Positions 50,438 to 58,762 of a DNA stretch of 64,000 nucleotides are shown here, in pieces. Position 1 is the stretch's first letter. Each line of letters opens with the position of its first letter. The stretch is taken from assembly GCF_001665535.1 (NCBI RefSeq), contig NZ_LZSQ01000106.1, positions 61,248-125,247 on the forward strand, given 5' to 3'. This stretch comes from Mycobacterium sp. 852002-51961_SCH5331710. Lineage in GTDB: Bacteria > Actinomycetota > Actinomycetes > Mycobacteriales > Mycobacteriaceae. The notes under the pieces were generated by a model, which did no database searches, was not told the origin of the DNA, and saw only the letters and a list, made by a program, of their open reading frames with translations. Both the position numbers and the translations under genes were made by a program.

Positions 50438-51886
50438 ATGCCAAGTCCCTCCGTCACCTCGCCGCAAGTAGCCGTCAACGACATCGGCTCGAGCGAGGAC
50501 TTTCTCGCCGCCATCGACAAGACCATCAAGTACTTCAACGATGGCGACATCGTCGAGGGAACCATCGTCAAGGTTGACCGTGACGAGGTCCTGCTCGACA
50601 TCGGTTACAAGACCGAAGGCGTCATTCCCTCCCGTGAGCTCTCCATCAAGCACGACGTCGACCCCAACGAGGTTGTGTCCGTCGGAGATGAGGTCGAAGC
50701 TCTGGTCCTCACCAAGGAGGACAAGGAAGGCCGCCTGATCCTGTCCAAGAAGCGCGCTCAGTACGAGCGGGCCTGGGGCACCATCGAAGAGCTCAAAGAG
50801 AAGGACGAGGCCGTCAAGGGCACCGTCATCGAGGTCGTCAAGGGCGGCCTGATCCTCGACATCGGCCTGCGCGGCTTCCTGCCGGCGTCGCTGGTCGAGA
50901 TGCGTCGTGTTCGCGATCTGCAGCCGTACATCGGCAAGGAGATCGAGGCCAAGATCATCGAGCTCGACAAGAACCGCAACAACGTGGTGCTCTCCCGCCG
51001 CGCCTGGCTGGAGCAGACCCAGTCCGAGGTCCGCAGCGAGTTCCTCAACCAGCTGCAGAAGGGCGCGATCCGCAAGGGTGTCGTCAGCAGCATCGTCAAC
51101 TTCGGCGCGTTCGTCGATCTCGGCGGTGTCGACGGCCTGGTGCACGTCTCCGAGCTGTCTTGGAAGCACATCGACCATCCGTCCGAGGTGGTTCAGGTGG
51201 GCGACGAGGTCACCGTCGAGGTGCTCGACGTCGACATGGATCGCGAGCGGGTTTCGCTGTCGCTCAAGGCGACTCAGGAAGATCCGTGGCGCCACTTCGC
51301 CCGCACCCACGCGATCGGCCAGATCGTGCCGGGCAAGGTCACCAAGCTGGTGCCGTTCGGCGCGTTCGTTCGCGTCGAGGAGGGCATCGAGGGTCTGGTG
51401 CACATCTCGGAGCTGTCCGAGCGGCACGTCGAGGTCCCGGACCAGGTGGTGCAGGTCGGCGACGACGCGATGGTCAAGGTCATCGACATCGACCTGGAGC
51501 GTCGCCGCATCTCGCTGAGCCTCAAGCAGGCCAACGAGGACTACACCGAGGAGTTCGACCCGTCGAAGTACGGCATGGCCGACAGCTACGACGAGCAGGG
51601 CAACTACATCTTCCCCGAGGGCTTCGATCCCGAGACCAACGAATGGCTCGAGGGCTACGAGAAGCAGCGTGAGGAGTGGGAGTCCCGCTACGCCGAGGCC
51701 GAGCGTCGCCACAAGATGCACACCGCGCAGATGGAGAAGTTCGCCGCCGCTGAAGCTGAAGCTGCGGAGGCGTCCGTTTCGCGATCCAACGGCGCATCAC
51801 GCGGCGAGGAGCAGTCCGCGGGAGGCTCGCTGGCCAGCGATGCACAGCTCGCGGCGCTGCGCGAGAAGCTCGCAGGCAACGCCTAA
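50438..51886 (+). CDS. rpsA: 30S ribosomal protein S1
   Basis: 482 residues with four S1 (OB-fold) repeats: GDIVEGTIVKVDRDEVLLDIGYKTEGVIP (~36-105), VKGTVIEVVKGGLILDIGLRGFLPASL (~120-185), RKGVVSSIVNFGAFVDLGGVDGLVHVSELSW (~208-275) and PGKVTKLVPFGAFVRVEEGIEGLVHISELSE (~293-360). Residues ~365-482 are a charged, disordered tail ending LREKLAGNA. Four repeats rather than six is normal for actinobacteria. It recruits mRNA and may act in trans-translation. Confidence 0.97.
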   Translation: MPSPSVTSPQVAVNDIGSSEDFLAAIDKTIKYFNDGDIVEGTIVKVDRDEVLLDIGYKTEGVIPSRELSIKHDVDPNEVVSVGDEVEALVLTKEDKEGRLILSKKRAQYERAWGTIEELKEKDEAVKGTVIEVVKGGLILDIGLRGFLPASLVEMRRVRDLQPYIGKEIEAKIIELDKNRNNVVLSRRAWLEQTQSEVRSEFLNQLQKGAIRKGVVSSIVNFGAFVDLGGVDGLVHVSELSWKHIDHPSEVVQVGDEVTVEVLDVDMDRERVSLSLKATQEDPWRHFARTHAIGQIVPGKVTKLVPFGAFVRVEEGIEGLVHISELSERHVEVPDQVVQVGDDAMVKVIDIDLERRRISLSLKQANEDYTEEFDPSKYGMADSYDEQGNYIFPEGFDPETNEWLEGYEKQREEWESRYAEAERRHKMHTAQMEKFAAAEAEAAEASVSRSNGASRGEEQSAGGSLASDAQLAALREKLAGNA

Positions 51887-51899
51887 GTCATCACGATCG

Positions 51900-51929
51900 A
51901 AGGCCCCGGCTCACCGAGCCGGGGCCTTT
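51900..51929 (+). terminator. Intrinsic terminator after rpsA
   Basis: AAGGCCCCGGCTC pairs with GAGCCGGGGCCTT in a 13-bp perfect stem with a three-base loop, ending in TTT. It lies 14 bases after the rpsA stop and ends rpsA transcription before coaE. Confidence 0.9.
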
Positions 51930-51959
51930 GTCGTCGACCGGTCCTGACAGACTGGTGCG

Positions 51960-53171
51960 GTGCTGCGCATTGGGCTGTCCGGCGGGATCGGCGCCGGGAA
52001 ATCGACCGTGTCCGCGACGTTCAGTGAGCTCGGGGGGATCGTCGTCGACGGCGACGTGATCGCCCGCGAGGTCGTCGAACCCGGGACGGAGGGGTTGGCG
52101 AAGCTGGTCGACGCGTTCGGCCGCGAAATCCTGCACGACGACGGCGCGTTGAATCGCCCCGCGCTCGCGGCGATCGCGTTCAGCGACGAGGAGAAGCGTC
52201 AGACCCTCAACGGGATCGTGCATCCGCTGGTGGCCCACCGTCGATCGGAACTGATCGCGGCCGCCTCGGAGGACGCCGTGATCATCGAGGACATCCCGCT
52301 GCTCGTCGAATCCGGTATGGCGCCGATGTTTCCGTTGGTGGTGATCGTGCACGCCGACACCGAGACGCGGATCGCGCGCCTCATCGAGCATCGGGGCTTC
52401 ACCGAGGAGGACGCCCGTGCGCGGATCGCCGCGCAGGCCACCGAGGAACAGCGCCGCGCCGTCGCCGACGTCTGGCTCGACAACTCCGGTACGGCGGGGG
52501 AACTGGTCGAGAAGGCCCGTGCGCTGTGGCACGAGCGCATAATGCCGTTCGCCCACAACGTGCACGAGAACAGGCCTGCGCAATCGAAACCCGCTGTGGT
52601 GCCGTATGACCCGTCGTGGCCCGACCAGGCGCGACGCATCGTGGCACGGCTCAACACGGCCTGCGGATACCGCGCGGTGCGCATCGACCACATCGGCTCC
52701 ACCGCGGTGCCGGGGATGGACGGTAAGGACGTGATCGACATCCAGGTGACGGTCAGGTCGCTCGCAGACGCCGACGAACTCGACGATGCGCTGAAGGCGG
52801 CGGGTTACGTCCGACTGCCGATCACGACCGACGTCGGCAAGCCGGACGCCCGCAGCACCGTCGGCGAATTCGATCACTCCAACGATGAATCGTTGTGGCA
52901 CAAGCGGATTCACAGCTCCGCCGACCCCGGCCGACCGACCAACGTCCATATCCGTGTCGACGGGTGGCCGGGGCAGCAGTTCGCGCTTCTCTTCGTCGAC
53001 TGGGTGCGGGCCAACCCCGGTGTCCAGGCCGACTACCTGTCGTTGAAACGGCGGTTGGCCGGGGAGGGGCATGTCTCTGTGGGCGCGTACGCCGAGGCCG
53101 AGGAGCCCTGGTTCCTCGACGCGTACCGGCGCGCGTGGGACTGGGCCGACGCCACCGGCTGGCGACCGTGA
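51960..53171 (+). CDS. coaE: Dephospho-CoA kinase fused to a GrpB/UPF0157 domain
   Basis: 403 residues. Residues 1 to ~200 are CoaE, the last step of CoA synthesis: P-loop GLSGGIGAGKSTVS (~6-19), DGDVIAREVVEPG, HPLVAHRR, VIIEDIPLLVESG and the lid RIARLIEHRGFTEEDARARIAAQ. Residues ~215-395 are GrpB: VPYDPSWPDQARRI, IDHIGSTAVPGMDGKDVIDIQVTV and the long C-terminal part. GrpB proteins share the nucleotidyltransferase fold (GSTAVPGMDGKDVID resembles GS-x10-D-x-D). Such a fusion is normal in mycobacteria. GTG start 30 bases after the rpsA terminator. Confidence 0.95.
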   Translation: MLRIGLSGGIGAGKSTVSATFSELGGIVVDGDVIAREVVEPGTEGLAKLVDAFGREILHDDGALNRPALAAIAFSDEEKRQTLNGIVHPLVAHRRSELIAAASEDAVIIEDIPLLVESGMAPMFPLVVIVHADTETRIARLIEHRGFTEEDARARIAAQATEEQRRAVADVWLDNSGTAGELVEKARALWHERIMPFAHNVHENRPAQSKPAVVPYDPSWPDQARRIVARLNTACGYRAVRIDHIGSTAVPGMDGKDVIDIQVTVRSLADADELDDALKAAGYVRLPITTDVGKPDARSTVGEFDHSNDESLWHKRIHSSADPGRPTNVHIRVDGWPGQQFALLFVDWVRANPGVQADYLSLKRRLAGEGHVSVGAYAEAEEPWFLDAYRRAWDWADATGWRP

Positions 53172-53175
53172 GGCG

Positions 53176-53700
53176 CTAGGCCTGTGGCGGCGTGCCGATT
53201 TCGGGCGTCGCGGGCGCGGCCCCGTCGGCCGGCAGGTTCAGCGGCGCGCCGCACTGCAGCACCCCGTACATCGGGTCGTCCTTCGGCCGCAGGAGGCGCG
53301 GCGCGATGAACTGGTCGGCCTTGGCCACCACCTGGTCATCGACGAGGATCTCGCAGTGCAGGTTCGAGCCGTACGGCCACTCGATGGAGATCTCCATGCC
53401 GGCCAGCTTCGGATCGGCCAGCACCGTGTTCACCTCAAACGTCTGGCCCGGAAGCAGCGTCGGCTGCGCGCTGTTGACGTTCTGGTCGTCCATCTTGTAC
53501 GCGACCACCGCACCGCGGGACGTGCCGTCCGCACGGGCCCGGTAGATCACGTTGTGCAGGATCTCGGGCGCCGGAGGCGCGGGTGCGACCTCGGTCTCGG
53601 CGCTCGGTTGCGCCGTGGCGGCTCCCGCGGACAACACCGAGCCCACGAGCATGGCCGCGGCCGCGACGCCAGCGGTCCACATGCGATTGGTGGGGCCCAT
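53176..53700 (-). CDS. Secreted or membrane-anchored hypothetical protein
   Basis: 174 residues from ATG 53700; ATG 53754 in frame would add 18 residues (MDTASNLSAQVRSVFSRP). Signal-like start: MGPTNRMWTAGVAAAAMLVGSVLSAGAATAQPSA with AxA-type cleavage near ATA/QPS. Mature part: Pro-rich linker, then a beta-rich domain (LHNVIYRARADGTSRGAVVAYKMDD, TFEVNTVLADPKLAGMEISIEWPYGSNLHCEILVDDQVVAKA, YGVLQCGAPL) with two cysteines likely bridged. Family unknown to me; similar secreted proteins occur in mycobacteria. Neither start has a ribosome site. Convergent with coaE. Confidence 0.75.
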   Translation of the reverse strand: MGPTNRMWTAGVAAAAMLVGSVLSAGAATAQPSAETEVAPAPPAPEILHNVIYRARADGTSRGAVVAYKMDDQNVNSAQPTLLPGQTFEVNTVLADPKLAGMEISIEWPYGSNLHCEILVDDQVVAKADQFIAPRLLRPKDDPMYGVLQCGAPLNLPADGAAPATPEIGTPPQA

Positions 53701-53786
53701 GGGACGAGAGAATACCGACCGTACCTGCGCAGACAAATTCGAAGCGGTGTCCATCGGAATCAAGATCGCTGTGTGCAGGCGCTTCG

Positions 53787-54569
53787 TTACTCGGGCTCCG
53801 GCTGGCAGTGCGGGCACCACACCGACGTCCTGCCGGTGATGCGGCCGCGGGCGAGCCGGGTGCCGCAGCGCGGACACGTCGGGTCCGCGGTGTCCCGGTT
53901 GCCGGTCAGCCACCGCGGCAGGTCCGGCACCCGGCCGTGCCGGACCGCGGTGTCGAGCACGCGCCGCATCGACTCGTGGAGGCGTTTGACGTCGTCGTCG
54001 GCCAGCGCGGGTACCGGCAGTTTCGGCGATAGCCGCGTGCGCCACAGGATCTCGTCGACGAGAAGGTTGCCCAGGCCGGCGATCACGGCCTGGTCCATCA
54101 GCGTCGGTTTCAGGCGTCCCCGCCGTCCCCGCAGCAGCTCGCGGAACGTGCGCAGGTCGAGATGCAAGGCGTCGGGTCCCTGCCCGCCGGTCACCTCGCC
54201 GATGTCCTCGTCGGCGGGCAGCAGCCACACGCCGCGGAGCTTGCGCAGGTCCGCGTAGCGGAACTCGCCCCGGTCGAGCTCGATGACCAGCCGCACGTGT
54301 CTGGTGTCGTCGTCGCCGTCCACGTAGTACGGCTTGCCGGTCATCCCGCTGTGCACCAGCAGCGCGGGACCATCCGTCGGCAGTATCAGCCATTTGCCGT
54401 GCCGGCGGGGCCGGCCGAAGGTGCGGCCGGTCAGGTTGCGGGTCAGCGATCGTGCGCTGGTGTTGCGCAGCACTCCCGCATCGCGCACATCGACGCCGCG
54501 GACACGGCGCCCGGGCAGCGCGCGCGCCAGGTCCCGGCGGAAGCCTTCGACGTCGGCTAGTTCGGGCAT
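53787..54569 (-). CDS. Fpg/Nei family DNA glycosylase-lyase
   Basis: 260 residues. Excises oxidised bases and nicks the abasic site. After Met removal the catalytic Pro2 and Glu3 are present (MPELADVEGFRRDL; the usual Fpg start is PELPEVE). HGKWLIL supplies the conserved Lys, IAGLGNLLVDEILWRTRLSP the helix-2-turn-helix, and the C-terminal zinc finger is complete: CPRCGTRLARGRITGRTSVWCPHCQ. Last gene of the TetR-DUF402-glycosylase operon on the minus strand. It is not MutM itself by the start motif; a Nei-like subfamily is likely. Confidence 0.92.
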   Translation of the reverse strand: MPELADVEGFRRDLARALPGRRVRGVDVRDAGVLRNTSARSLTRNLTGRTFGRPRRHGKWLILPTDGPALLVHSGMTGKPYYVDGDDDTRHVRLVIELDRGEFRYADLRKLRGVWLLPADEDIGEVTGGQGPDALHLDLRTFRELLRGRRGRLKPTLMDQAVIAGLGNLLVDEILWRTRLSPKLPVPALADDDVKRLHESMRRVLDTAVRHGRVPDLPRWLTGNRDTADPTCPRCGTRLARGRITGRTSVWCPHCQPEPE

Positions 54570-54577
54570 GGCAGCAG

Positions 54578-55126
54578 TTACTCGTCGCCCCGCCAGGTCA
54601 GCGGCATGCCCTGGGCCGCGAGCCAGCGGTTGAGGTCGTAGTCGTGGCGGGACAGACCATCGATCGCCGCCACGGCGGTCTGGACCGCCCGCTCGCCGGT
54701 CTCGGGCGTCAGCAGGTTGTGGCGCACCGCGGTGAGCAGTTCGTCGACGTCGTGCAGTTCCACACCTCGCCCGGTGCGGACCACCAGGTCGAGGTAGTGG
54801 TCCTCGGACTGCCAGGCCCGCTGACCCGGCCGATAGTCGCCGACATCGAGGTAGTAGTCCTGGTCGCGTTCGTGACCGGGGTTGAAGTGGAACACCGTCG
54901 CCCGCAGCCGCAGCGACGGCAGAAGCCAGGACTCCAGGTAGTGGAACTGCGCTCGCCCCGGGGTCGGCCGGGCCATGTAGAGGCCCCACGGATGGACCGT
55001 GTAGACGTCGACGGCCCGCACGATGCCCTTCGGATCGGTGTTGGTGCGGGCGGCCAGGTCGAACGTCTCGTGTTTGGGAGCGTGGATGAGATCAGGATAG
55101 GGAGGGTCAGCGGTCGGCGCGACCAT
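54578..55126 (-). CDS. DUF402 (FomD-like) domain protein
   Basis: 182 residues. DUF402 beta-barrel pattern: PKHETFDLAARTNTDPKGIVRAVDVYTVHPWGLYMARPTPG, WLLPSLRLRATVFHFNPGHERDQDYYLDVGDY and EDHYLDLVVRTGRGVELHDVDEL, with the acidic cluster typical of metal-dependent nucleotide hydrolases of this fold. ATG 55126 is 20 bases inside the end of the tetR gene, and the glycosylase gene follows after eight bases. Whether it cleans up nucleotides in support of the glycosylase is inference. Confidence 0.85.
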   Translation of the reverse strand: MVAPTADPPYPDLIHAPKHETFDLAARTNTDPKGIVRAVDVYTVHPWGLYMARPTPGRAQFHYLESWLLPSLRLRATVFHFNPGHERDQDYYLDVGDYRPGQRAWQSEDHYLDLVVRTGRGVELHDVDELLTAVRHNLLTPETGERAVQTAVAAIDGLSRHDYDLNRWLAAQGMPLTWRGDE

Positions 55127-55706
55127 GCGGGGAGATCGCGGTCTGCAGCGTTTCCTCCAGAGCCCGATGCACGTCGCGCAGCGGCCGGATGTCGCGCCGG
55201 GCCCGGCACAACAGGATCGCTCCCTCGACACCGGCGATCACGAGCGTGGCCAATCGCCGCGCCTCGGCGCGACCGACACCCGCATCGAGCAACGACTTCG
55301 CGATCAGGTCCTGCCATCGCGTGAACGCCTCGGCGGCCGCGCTGGTCGCCGCGGATCCCGCATGGGCCTCCACGGCGACAGCGACGACCGGGCATCCCGC
55401 GTGGAAAGCGCTGTCCTCGAGGATCTCCCGCCAGGACTCGACGAACATGTCGAGCGCCGCGATCGGATCGCCGCCTTTCGTCGCGCGCTGGATCCGGCGT
55501 TCGATCACGTCGGCCGCCCAGGCCACCGTGTCGGCGGCGAGCTGTTCCTTGCCGCCGGGGAAGTGGTGGTAGATCGAACCGCGCGGCGCCCCGCTGTGGG
55601 CGACGACGTCACGAAAACCGGTGCCGCTGTAGCCGTTCTCGCGGAACAGCAGGGCGGCACTCTGAATCATCTTGCTGCGACTGTCACTGGCTATGACGAT
55701 CATCAT
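55107..55706 (-). CDS. TetR family transcriptional regulator
   Basis: 199 residues. HTH: MIQSAALLFRENGYSGTGFRDVVAHSGAPRGSIYHHFPGGKEQL (~13-56), the LmrA/YxaF-like subclass with SGAPRGSIYHHFPGGK. C-terminal ligand domain with AFHAGCPVVAVAVEAHA carrying a single Cys. The gene is divergent from an enoyl-CoA hydratase gene and its start codon lies in an inverted repeat shared with that promoter, so autoregulation and control of the hydratase are likely. First gene of the minus-strand operon with DUF402 and the glycosylase. Confidence 0.92.
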   Translation of the reverse strand: MMIVIASDSRSKMIQSAALLFRENGYSGTGFRDVVAHSGAPRGSIYHHFPGGKEQLAADTVAWAADVIERRIQRATKGGDPIAALDMFVESWREILEDSAFHAGCPVVAVAVEAHAGSAATSAAAEAFTRWQDLIAKSLLDAGVGRAEARRLATLVIAGVEGAILLCRARRDIRPLRDVHRALEETLQTAISPHGRADR

Positions 55707-55708
55707 AG
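55691..55708. promoter_or_regulatory. TetR operator O1, over the tetR start codon
   Basis: CTATG-N8-CATAG (CTATGA 55691-55696, TCATAG 55703-55708). The tetR ATG complement lies at 55704-55706 inside it. Same half-sites and same eight-base gap as O2, centre 31 bases away. Confidence 0.75.
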
Positions 55709-55721
55709 TCTAAAGTCTGCA

Positions 55722-55739
55722 CTATGCCAACTGTCATAG
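55722..55739. promoter_or_regulatory. TetR operator O2, over the enoyl-CoA hydratase start codon
   Basis: CTATG-N8-CATAG again (ACTATG from 55721, CATAGT to 55740). The hydratase ATG is 55724-55726 inside the left half-site. The 31-base centre-to-centre distance to O1 equals about three helix turns, so two dimers would sit on one DNA face. Confidence 0.75.
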
Positions 55740-56503
55740 TCGAGCGACGCGGTCACCTCCTCCTGATGGGGCTCAACAGGCCCGCGAAACGAAATGCCTT
55801 CAACATCGAAATGTTGGAAGAGCTGGGTCGCGCTTACGAGCGGCTGGAACGCGACGACGAGCTGTGGGTCGGTGTGCTCTACGCCATGGGGGACCACTTC
55901 ACCGCAGGCCTGGATCTGGTCGACGTCGCACCCCGGTTGGTCGGCGGCGTGATGGAGTGGCCCGCCGACGCGCGCAATCCCTGGCGCAACGACGGACGAC
56001 CGTGGACGAAGCCGGTAGTCGCCGCGGCGCACGGGTGGTGCCTGACCCTCGGCATCGAGCTCCTGCTGGCCGCAGACATCCGCATCGCCTCCGAGGACAC
56101 CCGGTTCGCCCAACTCGAAGTGCAACGCGGCATCTATCCCTTCGGTGGCGCGACGACGCGGCTGCCGCGGGACGCGGGCTGGGGCAACGCGATGCGGTGG
56201 CTGTTGACCGGCGACGAATTCGACGCCGCCGAGGCCCTGCGGATCGGCGTCGTGTCCGAGGTGGTCGAGGCGGGTACGCAGCTCGATCGCGCCGTTGAGC
56301 TGGCCGAACGGATCGCCGAGCGGTCCGCGCCGCTCGGGGTGCGCGCGACGCTGACGGCCGCCCAGCGTGCGCTCCGAGACGGCGACACCGCCGCCGAGGA
56401 CCGTTTCGTCGCGGACGTGGCCGCACTGTTTGCGACCAAGGACGGCGCGGAGGGGGTGCAGTCGTTCGTCGAGCGCCGGGCGGCGCGATTCGTCGGGGCG
56501 TAA
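55724..56503 (+). CDS. Enoyl-CoA hydratase/isomerase (crotonase) family protein
   Basis: 259 residues. Crotonase fold: HLLLMGLNRPAKRNAFNIEML, VLYAMGDHFTAGLDLVDV (oxyanion hole), KPVVAAAHGWCLTLGIELLLAADIRIASEDTRFAQLEVQRGIYPFGGATTRLPRDAGWGNAMRWLLTGDEFDA. One catalytic-type Glu is in place (LEV); the second Glu position of rat hydratase looks replaced (GNAMRW), so hydratase activity is not certain and an isomerase or other crotonase reaction is possible. Start ATG 55724 is within a TetR operator; almost no leader is possible. Divergent from tetR. Confidence 0.9.
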   Translation: MPTVIVERRGHLLLMGLNRPAKRNAFNIEMLEELGRAYERLERDDELWVGVLYAMGDHFTAGLDLVDVAPRLVGGVMEWPADARNPWRNDGRPWTKPVVAAAHGWCLTLGIELLLAADIRIASEDTRFAQLEVQRGIYPFGGATTRLPRDAGWGNAMRWLLTGDEFDAAEALRIGVVSEVVEAGTQLDRAVELAERIAERSAPLGVRATLTAAQRALRDGDTAAEDRFVADVAALFATKDGAEGVQSFVERRAARFVGA

Positions 56504-56560
56504 GTGCTCGTTGACGAGGGGAATCACGCCTGTCGGTGGCGGGTTCTACCCTTGTAGATT

Positions 56561-58711
56561 ATGGCTTTCGCTACTGAACATCCGGTGCTCGCGCACTCGG
56601 AGTACCGCCCCGTCGATTCGGTCGTGCGCACCGGCGGACGCTTCGAGGTGGTCAGCCCGTACGCACCGGCGGGTGACCAGCCGGCCGCCATCGACGAACT
56701 GGAGCGCCGGATCAAGGCGGGGGAGCACGACGTGGTCCTGCTGGGCGCCACCGGCACGGGTAAGTCGGCGACGACGGCGTGGCTCATCGAGCGGGTGCAG
56801 CGGCCGACGCTGGTGATGGAACCCAACAAGACCCTCGCCGCGCAGATGGCCAACGAACTGCGGGAGATGTTGCCGCACAACGCCGTCGAGTACTTCGTCT
56901 CGTACTACGACTACTACCAGCCCGAGGCGTACATCGCCCAGACGGACACCTACATCGAGAAGGACAGCTCGATCAACGACGACGTCGAGCGGCTGCGGCA
57001 CTCGGCGACCTCGAGCCTGCTGTCGCGCCGAGACGTCGTCGTGGTCGCGTCGGTGTCCTGCATCTACGGTCTGGGCACGCCGCAGTCCTACCTGGACCGA
57101 AGCGTCGAGCTCAAGATCGGTGACGAGGTGCCGCGCGACGCCCTGCTGCGCCTGCTCGTCGACGTCCAGTACACCCGCAACGACATGGCGTTCACCCGCG
57201 GTTCGTTCCGGGTGCGGGGTGACACCGTCGAGATTATCCCCAGCTACGAGGAGCTGGCGGTCCGCATCGAGTTCTTCGGGGACGAGATCGAGGAACTGTA
57301 CTACCTGCACCCGCTGACCGGGGACGTCGTGCGCAAGGTCGACTCGCTGCGGATCTTCCCGGCGACGCACTACGTCGCGGGCCCGGAGCGCATGGCGCAC
57401 GCGATCTCGACCATCGAGCAGGAGCTCGAGGAGCGGCTGGCCGAGCTGGAGGGCCAGGGCAAGCTGCTGGAGGCGCAGCGGCTGCGGATGCGCACCAATT
57501 ACGACATCGAGATGATGCGCCAGGTCGGGTTCTGCTCGGGTATCGAGAACTACTCGCGACACATCGACGGCAGGCCCGCCGGGTCCGCGCCCGCGACGCT
57601 GCTCGACTACTTCCCCGAGGACTTCATGCTCGTCATCGACGAGTCCCACGTGACGGTGCCGCAGATCGGCGGCATGTACGAGGGGGACATGTCGCGCAAG
57701 CGCAACCTCGTCGACTTCGGTTTCCGGCTGCCCTCGGCCGTCGACAACCGCCCACTCACCTGGGAAGAGTTCGCCGATCGGATCGGACAGACGGTGTACC
57801 TGTCGGCGACGCCCGGACCATACGAACTCAGTCAGTCCGGCGGTGAGTTCGTCGAACAGGTCATCCGCCCAACGGGTTTGGTGGATCCGCAGGTTGTGGT
57901 GAAGCCGACGAAGGGGCAGATCGACGACCTGATCGGCGAGATTCGCAAACGCACCGAGCGCGACGAACGCGTATTGGTCACCACGCTGACCAAGAAGATG
58001 GCCGAGGACCTCACCGACTATCTGCTCGAAATGGGCATACGCGTCCGCTATCTGCACTCCGAGGTGGACACGCTGCGGCGCGTCGAGTTGCTGCGTCAGC
58101 TGCGCCTGGGCGATTACGACGTGCTGGTCGGAATCAACCTTCTGCGTGAGGGTCTCGACCTTCCCGAGGTGTCGCTGGTGTCGATCCTCGACGCCGACAA
58201 GGAAGGCTTCCTGCGGTCGACTCGCAGCCTGATCCAGACGATCGGGCGCGCAGCGCGCAACGTGTCGGGCGAGGTGCACATGTACGCCGACAACATCACC
58301 GAGTCGATGCGTGAGGCCATCGACGAGACCGAGCGCCGCCGCGCCAAGCAGATCGCCTACAACGAGGCCAACGGGATCGATCCGAAACCGTTGCGCAAGA
58401 AGATTGCCGACATTCTCGACCAGGTGTACCGGGAGGCCGACGACGTCGAGGTGGGCGGCTCCGGGCGCAACGCGTCGCGGGGACGCCGGGCGCAGGGTGA
58501 GCCCGGACGGGCGGTCAGCGCGGGCATCATCGAAGGGCGCGACACCTCGAACATGCCGCGCGCCGAGTTGGCCGACCTCATCAGGGATCTGACCGAGCAG
58601 ATGATGGCCGCGGCACGCGATCTGCAGTTCGAGCTGGCCGCGCGCATCCGCGACGAGATCCACGACCTCAAGAAGGAGCTCCGCGGTATGGACGCCGCGG
58701 GCCTGAAGTGA
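56561..58711 (+). CDS. uvrB: Excinuclease ABC subunit UvrB
   Basis: 716 residues. Damage-verifying helicase-like subunit of nucleotide excision repair. Walker A LLGATGTGKSATTA (~60-73), beta-hairpin YYDYYQPEAYIAQTDTYIEKDSSIND (~110-135) with the aromatic residues that clamp damaged DNA, VVVASVSCIYGLG, DESHVTVPQIGGMYEGD, YLSATPGPYE, RVLVTTLTKKMAEDLTDYL, LREGLDLPEVSLVSILDADKEGFLRS, QTIGRAARN, and the C-terminal UVR motif that binds UvrC (ELADLIRDLTEQMMAAARDLQFELAARIRDEI). TACCCT eight bases before the ATG may be the -10 of a leaderless transcript. Confidence 0.98.
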   Translation: MAFATEHPVLAHSEYRPVDSVVRTGGRFEVVSPYAPAGDQPAAIDELERRIKAGEHDVVLLGATGTGKSATTAWLIERVQRPTLVMEPNKTLAAQMANELREMLPHNAVEYFVSYYDYYQPEAYIAQTDTYIEKDSSINDDVERLRHSATSSLLSRRDVVVVASVSCIYGLGTPQSYLDRSVELKIGDEVPRDALLRLLVDVQYTRNDMAFTRGSFRVRGDTVEIIPSYEELAVRIEFFGDEIEELYYLHPLTGDVVRKVDSLRIFPATHYVAGPERMAHAISTIEQELEERLAELEGQGKLLEAQRLRMRTNYDIEMMRQVGFCSGIENYSRHIDGRPAGSAPATLLDYFPEDFMLVIDESHVTVPQIGGMYEGDMSRKRNLVDFGFRLPSAVDNRPLTWEEFADRIGQTVYLSATPGPYELSQSGGEFVEQVIRPTGLVDPQVVVKPTKGQIDDLIGEIRKRTERDERVLVTTLTKKMAEDLTDYLLEMGIRVRYLHSEVDTLRRVELLRQLRLGDYDVLVGINLLREGLDLPEVSLVSILDADKEGFLRSTRSLIQTIGRAARNVSGEVHMYADNITESMREAIDETERRRAKQIAYNEANGIDPKPLRKKIADILDQVYREADDVEVGGSGRNASRGRRAQGEPGRAVSAGIIEGRDTSNMPRAELADLIRDLTEQMMAAARDLQFELAARIRDEIHDLKKELRGMDAAGLK

Positions 58712-58725
58712 TCACCGGCAGGCGC

Positions 58726-58756
58726 TTGACCTCAAGTGCAGTTCAGCTCCTAGCGT
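58726..58756 (+). promoter_or_regulatory. Promoter of the MFS gene (leaderless)
   Basis: TTGACC (58726-58731), 19 bases, TAGCGT (58751-58756), then six bases to the GTG at 58763. Both boxes fit the housekeeping sigma pattern, though the spacer is two bases long of ideal. The start would be on the GTG. Confidence 0.6.
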
Positions 58757-58762
58757 GAGCGG

